Shown here: in pieces, positions 1 through 14,680 of the stretch
Position numbering within the stretch: the stretch's first letter is position 1
Layout of the letters: each line of letters starts with the position of its first letter
Source: Gadus chalcogrammus
Taxonomy: Eukaryota > Chordata > Actinopteri > Gadiformes > Gadidae
NCBI RefSeq assembly: GCF_026213295.1
Contig: NC_079424.1
Coordinates: forward strand, 19,919,488 to 19,983,487
Length of the DNA: 64,000 nucleotides
Direction of reading: 5' to 3'
Notes under the pieces: model-generated
The model's input: only the letters and a program-made list of their open reading frames with translations
The model's database searches: none
What the model was told of the DNA's origin: nothing
Made by a program: the position numbers and the translations under genes

Positions 1-1381
<1,381 letters not shown>

Positions 1382-1497
1382 TCCCCAGCGCTGCGCCGGA
1401 CAACGTGACGGTGGAGGTGATGAACAGCTCCGTGGTCAAGGTCAGCTGGGGGCGCGTGCACAAAGACAAGCTGCACGGCCACCTGGGGGGTTACAGG
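1382..1497 (+). CDS. chl1: chl1 exon: first half of FNIII domain 3
   Basis: This 116-nt exon encodes about 38 residues, including APDNVTVEVMNSS, VVKVSWGRV and HLGGYR. This is the A-to-C strand half of a fibronectin type III domain as found in L1-family adhesion molecules, with the core Trp in VKVSW and the GYR turn. The acceptor is a TAG ending at 1381, directly after ~95 bases of (TG)n. It gives phase 1, as expected at an FNIII domain border. A second AG at 1387-1388 would start the exon in a different phase and is less likely. The donor is GTAAAC at 1498, phase 0, joining in frame to VNWW of the next exon. NVT and NSS are potential N-glycosylation sites. The extracellular domain contributes to homophilic and cis interactions in neurons. 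Assignment to the L1 family is firm; assignment to chl1 rests mainly on the cytoplasmic tail. Confidence 0.85.
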
Positions 1498-1513
1498 GTA
1501 AACGCTCTTAAAA

Positions 1514-1739
<226 letters not shown>

Positions 1740-1848
1740 GCCCACAAAAACACCCAGGTGCGTGCGACTTAAAAGAAACAGGCCTGACCTTCCTTTAACC
1801 CTTGGCCTCTGTCCCCCCACTCAGCCGCTCAAAGCCCCCTGGCGACGC

Positions 1849-1895
<47 letters not shown>

Positions 1896-2654
1896 CTACA
1901 CACACACAAACACACGCCCACACACAAACACAGACATATACTCACACATGTGTATGTGTGTGTGTTGCATGATTGCGCTTCATTTGTTGGTGAGTGGCTC
2001 CCTTTCACCAATGGGTACAGCGGGACCCCATAGGGGCAGCCAGTGGGTTCAGGACCCCCCTATTGGCTGCCCAATAGCTCCCCTTGAGAGTCGCAAATGC
2101 ATCATATGCTTTAAGATGCATGATATGCTTCTATCTGATATTTTATATCGGGTACTATTCCATTAAATCATTGATAGAGCTGTATGTTTTTCTTTTTAAG
2201 TAAAGTAGGAAGATACATTGAGTAAGAAAGTTGGCTATTTGAAAAACAATGATTCGGCAAACACATGTACACACAGATACATAAAACATTAAAACATGAT
2301 TCTTGTGGAACAAAACTTTTACCAGACCAGTATTAATCCTGGTACCTGCTACATCAGTAAAAGTCGTAGTAAAATTCACTATAAAATAGGAAACCAAAGT
2401 ATATCAGTGTGCGATTCTGTTCATATTTACCTTTTTCTAAGTAGCCTATATACTTCATCCTAATAGAGTTATTTTAATTCAATTATGGATTTTGGTTTTG
2501 GTGTACGACATGTGTGACCCTAAGATTCTCAGAAGCTAGATCTGGTAACCCCTATAATCAATGTGTAGGCGCGCCCCTGAATGGATAAAGAATGTATTGA
2601 AGTGGGCAGGATAGTCTGGATATAATGGATTTGTTTCTTGGTTTAAAACTCTAA

Positions 2655-2790
2655 TGTCCACAGTCTACCTTTTAGCATCCTTGAGCAAGTGCATGCCCCT
2701 ACCCTGCTCCTTAATGTCATGCGTCTGTATTCAACATGAGGCACTTTGGATAAAAGCATTTGGGAAAGAGAAGCTGTGGGATTCAAGAAT
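2655..2790 (+). repeat. degraded teleost SINE-like tail
   Basis: The order of motifs, CCTTGAGCAAG then CTGCTCCTTAATG then GGCACTTTGGATAAAAGC, follows the tail of abundant fish tRNA-derived SINEs. Those tails read roughly 'TTGAGCAAGGCACTTAACC ... CTTTGGATAAAAGCG'. I see no intact head with A and B boxes. Similar boxes recur in the window near 2863, 6885, 24050, 25520, 31590 and 42990, so this is a family present in many old copies. Confidence 0.5.
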
Positions 2791-3209
2791 GTAATGCGTG
2801 CCATTCGTAATTGCTGCTTGTTGAACAAGTAACCAACAGATTACTATGAATATTCACTAATTTAGCTGACGCTTTTATCCAAACGTCTCTGTTTCCTTGT
2901 CACATACGCATTAATTGAACAAGAAGCTTGAGCAACGAGCCACCTTGTTTGCACTGCTGAGGAAGCCAGGCATTCAAGTATTTTGTGGACAATAGTGAAT
3001 GTTGATTGTTTATATATGCAATGTGCCCACAACAATGTGGCAATCAATGGTCAATTTAGAATTCCTATTTAATTTAGCTTTTTAATAATACAAACTTGAA
3101 AATAACAGCATAAAAGCGAATCACATTGCAGAAAATTAAAGTCAAAGTCAAATACTAATAGTAGTATTTTTTTCCCTCTTCTTCTTCTTCTTCTCTCTCG
3201 CTGGTGCAG

Positions 3210-3420
3210 GTGAACTGGTGGCGCCTGCGGAGCCGGACGGACGCCAAGAAGAAGGGCCAGCACGGGGAGCGCCACACGCATGCCTTCCCCGGGGACCGCG
3301 GCCACGGCCTGCTGCCCGGCCTGACGCCCTACTCCGAGTACAGCCTCATGGTCATGAGCTTCAACGGCCGGGGCAACGGCCCGGGCAGCCACGTGGTCAC
3401 CTTCAGAACCCCGGAGGGAG
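3210..3420 (+). CDS. chl1: chl1 exon: second half of FNIII domain 3
   Basis: This 211-nt exon encodes 70 residues from VNWWRLRSRTDAKKKG to VVTFRTPEG, in phase 0 and out phase 1. It carries the FNIII strand C to G half, with the LPGLTPYSEYSLMVMSFNGRGNGPGS stretch (positions about 43-62) matching the 'L.PyseY.l.V.a.N..G.Gp.S' signature. The TPEG end is the usual L1-family linker to the next FNIII domain. Mammalian CHL1 and L1CAM also have an NWW or similar start here. Third codon positions are very GC-rich, in contrast to the AT-rich introns. The acceptor is CTGGTGCAG and the donor is GAG|GTGAGG at 3421. Confidence 0.9.
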
Positions 3421-3972
3421 GTGAGGACGAGGGGGGGGGGGGGGTGGTTAGGATGGGGGTGCTTGAGTGGGGGAGATGGGGAGAACGATAAGGGAGGAAG
3501 ATGAAGTGGGTGTGGTGGTTAGGATGGGTGTAGTTGAGGGGGGGGGGGGGGGGGGGGGGGGGAGATGGGGAGAACGATAATGGAGGAAGATGAGGGGGGT
3601 GTTAGGAAGAGAGGGAGAAGGGTGAGGGAGGACACAACGAATTGGTTGGTGCTTAGGAGGGGAGGAGAGGAAGGGAGAGCGGGGAGCTGAGGACATTGCT
3701 ATGGTTGTTAGGAAGACAGGGGGGTGAGGGAGGGGGATTGTGTTGTTGTTAGGAGGAGGAAGAGAGATGAGGGAGAGAGAGGGAAGGAAAGAGTAAAACT
3801 GGGGGGGGGAGTATTGATTTGGCCCCGCCCCTAAAGCAGTCGAAAATACATCTAAGAATAGTTGAGAACTGGGTTGCTCCCTGTGTCTGTTTGTGTGTTT
3901 GACCTTCATAAATGTGTGTGTGTGTGCGTGTGCGTGTGCGTGCGTGTGTGTGTGTGTGTGTGTGTGTTTCAG
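3421..3972 (+). other. chl1: short chl1 intron, G-rich
   Basis: This 552-bp intron is very rich in G on the sense strand, with runs of 11-23 G at about 3430-3443 and 3539-3561, and purine-rich GA sequence to 3800. These G runs next to the donor could form G-quadruplexes in the pre-mRNA. The intron ends in (TG)n with GCG interruptions at 3913-3967, then TTTCAG. Confidence 0.7.
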
Positions 3973-4095
3973 TCCCGGAAAAAAACTCTGCGTTCAGGGT
4001 CATGGAAGTCCAGAAGCACACCATCTCCCTCGCCTGGTCGCCGCCCCGGGAGCCTAATGGGATTCTCACTGGTTACCAGCTGCAGTACCAGCTCA
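3973..4095 (+). CDS. chl1: chl1 exon: first half of FNIII domain 4
   Basis: This 123-nt exon (phase 1 in, phase 1 out) encodes VPEKNSAFRVMEVQKHTISL then AWSPPREPNG and ILTGYQLQYQL. The pattern 'TISLAWSPP..PNGILTGY.LQYQ' is the A-to-C half of the last conserved FNIII domain in L1-family proteins; human CHL1 and NrCAM share 'PNG.LT.Y.L.YQ'. The acceptor TTTCAG lies right after a (TG)n tract, and the donor is CA|GTACGT at 4096. The split codon with the next exon gives Ile, producing QLIND. The length is divisible by three. Confidence 0.9.
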
Positions 4096-4656
4096 GTACG
4101 TACCTGCACACCCAGCACACCCGCCCCATCCACGAACAGCGACCACATCTGAGCCCCGATCAAAGTCATGACGCCTCATATTCCACGAGGAAACATTGCC
4201 CTATTCATGTCACCGTGGTCCCGTGCGTCCCCGTACACATCCTAAGCACTCGCACACGGTTCTGTTTGCTATTCAGTCATTCAGCAGAGAACACAATGAT
4301 GGTATCTCTCAGAGCTCGTGTGAAGAGAAAAGGCGTCCCTGTTTGAGATGCACTTCTCGTAGGGGGAGGCGGCGCCGGGAGATCTATGGTTCTTGGTTGA
4401 TTGTGTAACCTGGCCTGCCGCTGGTGGTGCCGCCGGAACAAGAAAATCATTGGGGACCTCTAATGGGGCGGCGGTGGGAGGTGGGGGTTGGGGGTCAGTG
4501 AAGGGTCAGAGTGGCTGTTGAGGGGACATGTCACTGGGAGGGGGGGGGGCGGCAGGGCTGGTTTGATTGGCCTATATGTCACCGTCATTGGCTTGGACCA
4601 GTGCTGACCAGGGCTGCGGTGTCACAGCCTGTAAAGAGACTCACCAGAGCTCCACG

Positions 4657-4772
<116 letters not shown>

Positions 4773-5629
4773 AGTATCCTGAAACACAAGCTACGGTGAA
4801 GCTTAATGAGTAATCGGAGACGCATTTCCTGGCTAATCGAGTTTGATTCCTGCAGCTGCAGGAGAGGGCCAAACGTCATGGAGTGTTTAAGCCGAGGACG
4901 CTGTCATTGTGGCGGCGTGGTGATGTTGGCGGCTGATGGACTCTTTGAAGTGCTGCTCCTCTTTTTTTTTCTTTTTTTTTCAAGTAGAACCGAAGGAAGT
5001 CATGTGTGAAATGTTGCAGATAAACGGGCCAGCTGTCACTACGGCACCGGCGACACTGCGGAAATCAGACCGCCGCACCGCAGATGTTTCCCGAATGATG
5101 CCTACCTCAATATGAGAGGGGGGGGGGGGCGGCAGCTTTTCGTAGAGTTCCCGCTTCAAAAGTTTCAATGCGAGGGGGCCTTTTGTAATGTCATTAACCA
5201 CACTCAGCACGAGGGAATTCGGGGAAGGAGGAGGTGGGAATCAATTTGGATACAAACTGTGGTTTATTGGAGTTCATGTTTTGTTCGAGGGTCACTATGC
5301 TACCGTGTCAGTTCAACAACCTGCATCACTTATACTGTTGGCTTAAAACCCGATTAACCGTGCGCCATAAAATCAGGACATTCTGGCCTCATGCCAGAAT
5401 GTTCACATGGATTTAGATGATACACAGAAACAACCGGAAGTGACGTAGCTTGCTCACAGGAGAAAACATAGGCGAATTGGACACTACAAGTAAATCATTT
5501 TGGACATAATAGCAACATGCATTCCTAGAATAATGACATTAAATAATAGGCTCAAAATACTGGAATTGTATACTATGCAACATTGCCGTAGCAACATATC
5601 GCCATGCGTGCTTCATATTGACGTTCAGC

Positions 5630-5985
5630 CATAATGAGGACATCCTACCTAATCGAGACATCCTAGCCTAATGAGGACAGTCTGACTTTATGAGGGCATC
5701 GATGTCTTATGAGGACATACCATCCTTCTGAGGATATTCTAGCAATCTGAGGACATCCTTACCTTGTGAAGGCATTCAAGTCTTATGAAGACATTCTGAC
5801 CCTATGAGGATATCCATACCTTCTAAGGACAGCCATACCCGGTGTGCACATTCATATCTTATAAAGACATTCTGCGGCAATGCACTTTCCATTTCAGGAC
5901 AATATTTTATTTTGAAGAGATTCTTGGCTGTGTCCGACATTCTGACCTCATTAGGACGTTCTCATGAGGACATTCTCGTCCCGTT
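5630..5985 (+). repeat. degenerate ~19-bp minisatellite in chl1 intron
   Basis: About 15 diverged units of the type TGAGGACATTCTGACCTTA run in tandem. Examples are the 'TGAGGACATCCT', 'TGAAGACATTCTGACCC', 'TGAGGATATTCTAGC' and 'TGAGGACATTCTCGTCC' blocks, with a poorly matching stretch at about 5880-5930. The array stops about 48 bases before the exon at 6034, so it overlaps the zone where the branch point and upstream splicing enhancers would lie. The hairpin at 5378-5402 contains the same GGACATTCTGGCCTCATG motif and may be an outlying unit. Confidence 0.8.
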
Positions 5986-6033
5986 GTTGTGGTGACGTCA
6001 CTCGTCTAACCCCGCGTCTTGGCTGTGTTTCAG

Positions 6034-6213
6034 TCAACGACACGGAGGGGTTGGGGCCCTTGCAGACGGTGAACATCAGTGACCCCGCGGCCACTAAGCT
6101 GACCCTGAAGGACCTGGAGGCGCTGAGCAGATACAGGTTCTACCTGCGCTCCTGCACCACGGTGGGCTGTGGGCACACCGTCACTGAAGACAGCACCACC
6201 ACGGCGAAAGAAC
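6034..6213 (+). CDS. chl1: chl1 exon: second half of FNIII domain 4
   Basis: This 180-nt exon (phase 1 in, phase 1 out) encodes INDTEGLGPLQTVNISD, AATKLTLKDLEALSRYRFYL and RSCTTVGCGHTVTEDSTTTA, then KE. 'RYRFYLRSCTTVGCG...TEDS' matches the CHL1-type end of FNIII 4, where human CHL1 has YKFYLRACTSQGCG...TEESS. The paired cysteines of the C-T-T-V-G-C segment favour CHL1 over NrCAM, neurofascin and L1CAM. NDT and NIS are potential N-glycosylation sites. The donor is C|GTGAGT at 6214. The next phase-compatible exon I can recognise is the transmembrane exon at 13287, so the fifth, partial FNIII-like stalk of mammalian CHL1 seems to be missing. Confidence 0.92.
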
Positions 6214-6435
6214 GTGAGTACTTTTTCATTATTTACCGTCCTTTGAACACGGGGTTACCTCAACATTTTGGTGCTGTGACCCCCTTGTCGAAGTACATCA
6301 GGCCCCAAGTCCCACAAATTAACGTATATTTAGTGCAGAAAAATAAGCAATACATTCTCATCACTTTGTCACAAAAATGTGTATTAACCACCATGAGTGA
6401 AACAGGCATGCTACCATGAATATATAGGTTTGGAA

Positions 6436-6704
6436 CATGGTAAATGGACTGTATTTATGTAGCTCTTTTCTAACCAGTGGCCACTCAAAGCGTTTTACAA
6501 TATTGCCTAACATTCACCCATTCACACACCGAGGGCGGTGTCAACCATGCAAGGCTACTGCCAACTCGTCGGGAGAAGTTAGGGTTAGGTGTGTCTTGCA
6601 CAGGGACCCCTCAACACACAGCTAGGCGTAGCCGGAGTTCGAACTAGCAACATTCTGGTTACAAGCCAACCCGCTCTACCACCTGAGCCACATACTGCCC
6701 CACA
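6436..6704 (+). repeat. common teleost interspersed repeat (TGGTAAATGGACTG family)
   Basis: The sequence starts with ATGGTAAATGGACTGTATTT, continues with GCCACTCAAAGCGTTTTACA and CATTCACCCATTCACACACC, and ends with CGAACTAGCAACATTCTGG and CTACCACCTGAGCCACA, then a run ending in GCCCC. This order is that of a short repeat found in thousands of copies in many spiny-rayed fish genomes. It has no coding capacity. I am not certain whether it is best classed as a SINE or a non-autonomous DNA element. Confidence 0.75.
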
Positions 6705-8867
6705 TAAAGCTTCCAAGGGGAATACATCGATTTTTTTTGCTCAATACAAATCCATATATAAGCAGATAGGATGCCTACAGACTGTGGACCTTTAGAACTC
6801 CGGCCCCAAACTTTTCTTGTGGCTATCGTCACAACCTAGCTACCACACACTATCCTGCTTTTCGCAGGGTCACATTTAAATTCACAGACATCCAGCAGAC
6901 ACTTTGACCCAAGTGACTTCCAAATGGCGCTATCCAAGCAGACAATCAATACAGGAGCAACTATAAATTTTAAGGGCTGCACAGAAAAGTTAAAAAATTG
7001 AAATCTGCCAGATAGTGCAGGATAGAATCCAAAACTAGAGTTAGGCATTTATTTAATTGTAAGCTTGAATTGTCCCAGTAGACAAGGTTAGGTCATTCTT
7101 TGGCTGTTCCACTGTATCAGATTCACAAATATATATATATATGTATTGCAGCCAAGCTCTTTCAAATCTCCATGTCGGTTTGTTTTTGTGGATAAACAAT
7201 TTTATATGGCTGTGGAAGTGTGTTTCATTTGTCACTGTCTTCAAGGGGCAAGTGCTTATTGATTGGGCCTGAGAATGTAAGCTATGGAACAATCATCCAG
7301 TGAAGAAAATTGCTTTGAGCGGGGGAAACTGGAGGATTTTATATTGAGTTGTGTCATCATAAACATGTTGCCAGATAGGGGGTCTTAATGAGAGGCCTTC
7401 AAGGATATAATATTTTTTTTCCAAAAACATGTAATTTATTTTCTCATTCTTTTTGGTCTCCTTATCAGTGCAAGTTGATTACAATTCCAGTCAAGTGGGT
7501 TGTGGGCTTTGGCCTGAGTGATCTCAAAGAAGAGGATAGGGAAAATGGGAGAATGCACATGGATTTACCAAAGTGCCATCATAGCCTTTACAATGTGAAC
7601 ATTTTATATATTGTGAAATACCAGCCATTCCAGTGAAACACATTGTGCTTTTAAACTGTGTCACAACAGCATAGTATAGCAAAGCCTCCTGAATATACTT
7701 ATTGTATGTTTGACATTACAGTCAAATGTCCTATGTGTCATACCTATTAGACTACTGCTGTCTTTTATGAAGCAAAGACATATTCATCATGCTTTAGCAG
7801 TGTGTGTGTCCATGGCGCATCGTTATGAAAGGCAGTGTGCAGCCGTATGTGTTCCTGTATGGATGGAAGTTGTTTCCTGTCTTCTATTTTTTATTCTTTA
7901 GTTTGCCCTCCAGCCTCCACTGTGGTTTCTCCTGTTGACTTCAGTAACGGGTCTCTGCTCATACACAGGGTTACATAACCATAAAGCTAAAATATTCTCA
8001 AACAGGTCGCCCTCAGAGAGAATAACAACCTCATCCACTCTCATTCAAACGAAACAAAAACTCTGCCCCAGAGTTGAACGTTGAACTGAAAGTCTGACAA
8101 GGTTGGTTTAGTCCAAGTAGAGCAGCCGGCTACTAAAAATGCAAACAAGAAAATAAAAAAATCCCAGCCTGAGCGGACTTGACCGCAGACAGAACCTCTC
8201 AGACGCATTGAATTGCACAAGGGGGAACCTGCATAAAGGTTTAGACACACCAGTCATCTGTGGATAATTGACCTTGTCTGCTGTTTTCCCCCATCATCAA
8301 CAGAGAGCACTTCCATGCCTACTTTCATTAGCCCAACGCAAAGCTCTCCTTCAGCCAGCTGAGGGCTTCATGCATAACGGCAACACTGAAACCTACGCAA
8401 TTACTGAGTCCTATTAATCTAGCCTCATTTGTGACTCTGATATCGACTTTTTATATCCTAGCAATAGTCGGCTGTCTCTAATTTTTTCTCTTGCATGCTT
8501 TAGCTGATCATCTATACCGTGCTTGCTAACCACACTGTCAAACTCACACTCATCTAATTATGGATGACAAAGTGTGACTCTCCGGGAGAAAAGTCAAGAA
8601 CAAACAATCAGTTGATAATTAATACAACGATAATGTATTATTTTTGATCCATTTTGTAAACTAATGGCAGGATTAACTTATTGTATGCCTTATAGGCATA
8701 CAATGGTACAAAATCCCAGCTCTGCGCATGAACACTGACACCAACTGCAGTGGCTGGGACTCAAAGAAGAGCCACGTTCAGCCTGTTTTGGGTCAGGTAG
8801 CCTGCCTCAAGTAATGAATATAAAAAGGTCCAAAGTAAACAAGGGGCTGTGTAAGCCTGTGCCAGCC

Positions 8868-8996
<129 letters not shown>

Positions 8997-9839
8997 AGTA
9001 CGCTGTCAGGATGTTGACATGTACTACTTTACATGTAAATTCAACAGTGATTCACCTTCTTGTGAACCCCACTGAGAGTTGTTCCGGTGACGATCTTAAA
9101 CGGCAGGTGTGTGTGATTTAAAGTGCCGGGGTGAAGTCTGTCCTCTCTAAAGACTCTTTTTAGCAAATCATGTCTAGAAGAAAGTTTAACTTTAGAAAGT
9201 GTCAACACAGAACTGATGGATAATTTGTTTGTTTATTATTATTATTGTGATTGTTGGTGCTCAGTTGTCACTTATTAGAATGCTATCTATTTAGATGTAA
9301 AGGTAGCATGTATGCTAGCACTCACTAGTAAATAGTTTACAGCAGTGTATTCCAAGTGGATAGGATTAGTCCTTCATTTTAGACCCTCCATCATCTCTCC
9401 TCCTCACCTTCTAGCATATAAATTGTCCCCCACAGCCAAACCTACTTGATCCATATGAATATGAAACACACACACACACACACACACAGAAGAAAAAGCA
9501 GCAAGCAAATCCCATTCAACCTAATGGAATTGCAGCCTTTAACAGATAAAAGGTAGCCTACTAATGTATTTTTCTTGATATAAAGATGGGGCGTTGGTGT
9601 CAAAATAAAGAATAATGAACAATATTAATTCCTACATGATGATATTTGGGTTTTATTTCCAAAAATAAATGTTCACTAGTAATAGTAACTAGTGTATGTG
9701 CAGCCCTAAGAGCAGAGCACATTTAGGCTACCACACCACACGCAGTTGTAATGGCCCAAAAATACCAGATGATATCTATCTAGTATTTAGCCTTATATCA
9801 AAAGATTGATCCTAAAAGAAGATATCTTACAGATTAATC

Positions 9840-10810
9840 AAGTTTATTTGAGGAACATTATCATAAAAAAGACCATAGTTGACCAAAGTGCTGTTCAGTT
9901 AGATGCCACAACGTGGGCACACAGTATAAGAAACAAAACATATCAGATACAATGAGTAAGAGTACATAGAAAACAGGTGTTGGTGGAGGGGGCCGACCTG
10001 ACGGTGCCAGCCTATGCAAGCCTTTGTAAACCAAACTGTACAAAATATATTCTGAAGCATATGGAGGGTCACTGGTGAATCAGGGGTGAAGTGTCCATCT
10101 ACCTGGAGACAGTCAGAGAGCGGCAACAGCATTTGGACCAGTTGTAATCATGACATGGAGGACTGAACTTTCCCAAATTATAGGGAGTTACAGTAATCCA
10201 GTCGAGACTTTTGCTGTCGAAGATTTTTGGCAGAGGTTTTGACGTAGGTAGCTAGCTGGCCCAGGTTTTAATTATTATAATTATGTTTGTGGAATCGGGA
10301 GGGAGTTTCAGATTTCAGTTTCAGATTTGTTATTATTTAATTTAAGAAAGTTTTGGGCCATGCAGCAGTATGTCCTCAAAGCCCATGTAAATGGGATAAA
10401 TAATTGGTCCAAGAATAGAACATTGGGGACCCCCCAGGTAATATTATCTGAGGGAGGAATAAAGTGCCTATAGAAAGGCCTATATTGTTGTTCAGATAGG
10501 TATTTTGATACTTAAGGCTGGGCGGATTTTGTACTCTGGAGGGCCCTGATACCAGATTTTAAATGTGTTGTAATTAATTCAGAAATAAAATCAACTGTGA
10601 ATCATTTTTGAAAGACATTTTAATTTAGATGTGGGTCTGACATCGTTGAGAATAGAGGCATCTAGGTATGGGTTCATTAAGGAGAGGCTTGACAACTGTG
10701 TATTTAAAACAGGTCGAAACAGGACTGCTGGGCCGCTATTAATAAGGCAGAGGACGCCAATGGGCCTGAAAGCAAAGCATTTCACCCTCTCCAAGATAAC
10801 CACAAGACCA
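9840..10810 (-). repeat. degenerate long interspersed repeat, class unassigned
   Basis: This block contains phrases typical of a pervasive teleost repeat: 'CCTTTGTAAACC' at 10020, 'GGGAGTTACAGTAATCCAGTC' near 10184-10203, 'AAGAATAGAACATTGGGGAC' near 10413, and a further matching section to about 10810. Read on the minus strand, the bases near 10410-10440 resemble the GVPQGSILG reverse-transcriptase motif of LINEs, but no open frame survives. I therefore suspect a dead LINE-derived fragment on the minus strand, with low certainty about the family. Confidence 0.4.
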
Positions 10811-12352
10811 GTCCTTTATTACAGGACTTACTCCTCTGCTGCATCAAGTTAGACGGGCAGTATACCCCAAAAAAGAAATTGTTTGTTGTTGTTTATTATT
10901 ATCATTATTTATTTTGTCACTGTTCCTCAATTAGACCATCATTGTGTAAAATCATATGTTTTCGCCAGCATACACCAACGATAGTACTAGCATTGAAAAA
11001 AAGTTGTGCAAAGTTGCCGTGGGTCGTAGCCAAGCGGATCGAATGTCCCTCCCTCCTAGAGCGGGTGTGAGCTCGACCAACATCAAACAAGACAACACTG
11101 AAGTTCAATTCAACATGGAACCACCAACAGGTGTCCTTTTGGACAGAGTGTGGGGAGGTGTGGAAGCTCTCGCTAGGAGGAAAGTATTTCTCAACACTGA
11201 GATAAGTGGATAAGTGGAGGCTGTTGAGAGGTGGCGGGGATTGCAACATTTTCTGTCGCTGGCACCAAAAAAAGCAAACAAAAACAACAACAAACACCCC
11301 AAAAAAGATGCCTGTGACTTTGAGAGAGAGTGGAGGGGGGGGGCTTTTAGGCCAGCCAATCCCTGCTGTGGGAGCAGCTGCTTTGTGCCGCGTGTAATGG
11401 CAGGATTAAGATGGCGGTGACAGAGTGTCGCGCTCCTGACGATCAGCCTTTAGGATATTTTCTTTTTTTTTAGGCCGGGGACTGCGAGACCCTTTTCCTT
11501 TTTCATTGAAAGTTGCTTGTACACCAACAGCAACAACAATGGGTATTACCATAGCAGTGGCCTAATCCATCACGATTAGCTGTGACGATGTCATGCGCAC
11601 TCATCGGAGAGGGGGCGCGAGGAGCCAGGTGTTTGTCCTTGTGTTGCTGAATTATCACCTGGGCAAATACGTGCTCTTCAGCTGAGGGCAGGCGGAGGGG
11701 ATTTGCATGTTTGCCGTAGGAAAATTAAGTGGAATAGTGCTTATTTGATCATTTCGGACAGCTGTGACCACGGACACAAACTTGTTCTCACGTTGTTCAA
11801 TATCCTCCATACTTTGGTGAATGGATAGAAGGGATGATGTGTTTCCACAGAAAAAGATAATCGAATGAAAGATCCCCAAGGGCTAGGACACATATTACAA
11901 AAGATGTATACATGACATAATTATTTATGTAGCATTATTTCTTTCACATTATTCTTGTCCTTTTTATAGTATTTTAAGTCATAGCCTTCACCTGATGTTA
12001 CCATTCAATTTCATAATTTTATCATGAATAACTGGGACAGCAGAAGTGAAGAAATTATGAATACTGCTTTTATTATGTCCTTGTTACACCATTAACCTTC
12101 CGTAGCCTCTACTCCAACATTTCTGTTCTCATCTCCTGTCAACTCTGTCAGTTGCTGCCTCGTTTATATTATCTGCTCCTGAAATGTCTGCAAATATCAA
12201 TGACAGCCCTGCAATCGGGTCCACAAGGATTCAGGCTTTTATTGCATATACGACATAGCGACAAGCCTCATATTAATCATATCACCTTAATATTACCCTC
12301 CGGTTTATCAGTCCACTCTGGGTTTAAAACCGGCCACCATTAACCTTGTTCC

Positions 12353-12461
<109 letters not shown>

Positions 12462-13286
12462 TTGTGTAATAGTTCTAAAACCCAGCGTTCTCTTTAGTTC
12501 TATCCACTAATAAGGGTTTTCTTGACTTTTCTTTAGGTAAAGGTAAGTGAAGAAGTTCAGAGGTAGTTAAAACTTGTAAGACGTCCCGCTTCAATGTAGA
12601 GGCAGGGGGGGGGGGGGGGGGGGGGTGAAACAGGTCAATAAAAGTGGCAGGTGGCAGGGGGGGCTTGGCTGCTATGTCAGAACAGACAAGGGTGATAGGT
12701 TATGCAACCGTTATTATTTCTGTCGCTGCTAGCAGGATATTGGGGGGCTTAAGGTGAGGAGGGGGATGCAAGAGAGCTCCCAACAGCATCATCCAAAACA
12801 AAACAACAAACTGACAAAAATCAGCGGGACAAGTCAATGGCTCATCGAGTAGAGTGCCGGTGTGCCCTTGAAGATAACTTAAGGTGCTGGTGTGGCCGCT
12901 TTTTCATTGTTTCTCATCCCGGTGCCGATAGTGTTTGATTTGAGCCGCGGTGTGTGGACTCGCCGTGAGGAATTGCATTTCAATGGCTTTTACCGCGCTT
13001 GATTAATTAGACAAGGGGATTAGCTGTTTAATATTAATATTGGAACGTTTCCACTGCGGCAACCACCTCCAACCCACACACCCAAACACACACAAACACA
13101 CACAACCCCCGCCCCCCCACACACACACACACTCACACATACAAACACACATCCACACTCCCGCTCCCATCCCCCTAAAGCTCCGCCTGCATCAGATAGG
13201 GCTTTGTATATCCAAACACACAATCAAAGTGTCCCGATGAAAAGGCAGAGGCAAGTCAAAGTCACCACTGTCATTGTTCTCTGCAG

Positions 13287-13418
13287 GTCTAGGAAATGCC
13301 CACCAAGGAATTTCCACCCAGGGCTGGTTTATCGGCCTGATGTCCACTATCGCCCTGCTCACACTCATCCTGCTCATTGCCTGCTTTGTCAACAGAAATA
13401 AAGGAGGGAAGTATTCCG
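13287..13418 (+). CDS. chl1: chl1 exon: stalk and transmembrane helix
   Basis: This 132-nt exon (phase 1 in, phase 1 out) encodes [35 protein letters not shown] and NRNKGGKYS. '[11 protein letters not shown]' and 'KGGKYS' are hallmarks of the L1 family around the membrane: human CHL1 has [20 protein letters not shown] and NRGGKYS. Residues 15-35 form a single-pass helix ending in a Cys and followed by the positively charged N-R-N-K stop-transfer. KGGKYS is the juxtamembrane site that in L1CAM binds ezrin-type FERM proteins. The donor is G|GTAGGT at 13419. The exon is symmetric, so skipping it would keep the reading frame and remove the membrane anchor. Confidence 0.95.
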
Positions 13419-14424
<1,006 letters not shown>

Positions 14425-14497
14425 TGAAGGAGAAAGAAGACCTTCATCCAGACGTGGAGTCCCAGGGCATGAATGATGACACATTTTGTGAATACAG
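14425..14497 (+). CDS. chl1: chl1 exon: membrane-proximal cytoplasmic tail
   Basis: This 73-nt exon encodes VKEKEDLHPDVESQGM and NDDTFCEY, with the first codon split as G|TG and the last as AG|T. 'VKEKEDLHPD' is the CHL1 version of this segment; NrCAM has VKEKEDAHAD and L1CAM has VKDKEDTQVD. The HPD tripeptide is the CHL1-specific motif reported to recruit Hsc70-type chaperones at synapses. Joining to the last exon gives EYSDND with no RSLE insert, so the YRSL endocytosis signal of neuronal L1CAM is absent, as is normal for CHL1. The cysteine before EY replaces the Gly found in mammalian CHL1. The donor is AG|GTGAGC. Confidence 0.93.
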
Positions 14498-14590
14498 GTG
14501 AGCGCTAACTACCTTGGAGCGGGTATTTAACCACAGCGCTCTCATTTGCGCATAATAGAATCACTTTGTGATATGCTAACGGTTGTTGCA

Positions 14591-14680
<90 letters not shown>

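Noticed and set aside
7905..8000. Acceptor-like TTCTTTAG followed by a short open frame, considered for the stalk exon
   Set aside because: The translated sequence has no similarity to the CHL1 stalk, and no phase-1 donor follows at a suitable distance.
11025..11095. tRNA-like A-box (TAGCCAAGCGG) with a weak B-box (GAGCTCGACC)
   Set aside because: No cloverleaf can be drawn with paired acceptor and anticodon arms; probably chance or a very old SINE head.
13020..13223. Possible exon upstream of the TM exon for the missing stalk
   Set aside because: The sequence is CA-rich repeat and AT-rich spacer. No phase 1-1 frame with acceptor and donor resembles the CHL1 stalk.
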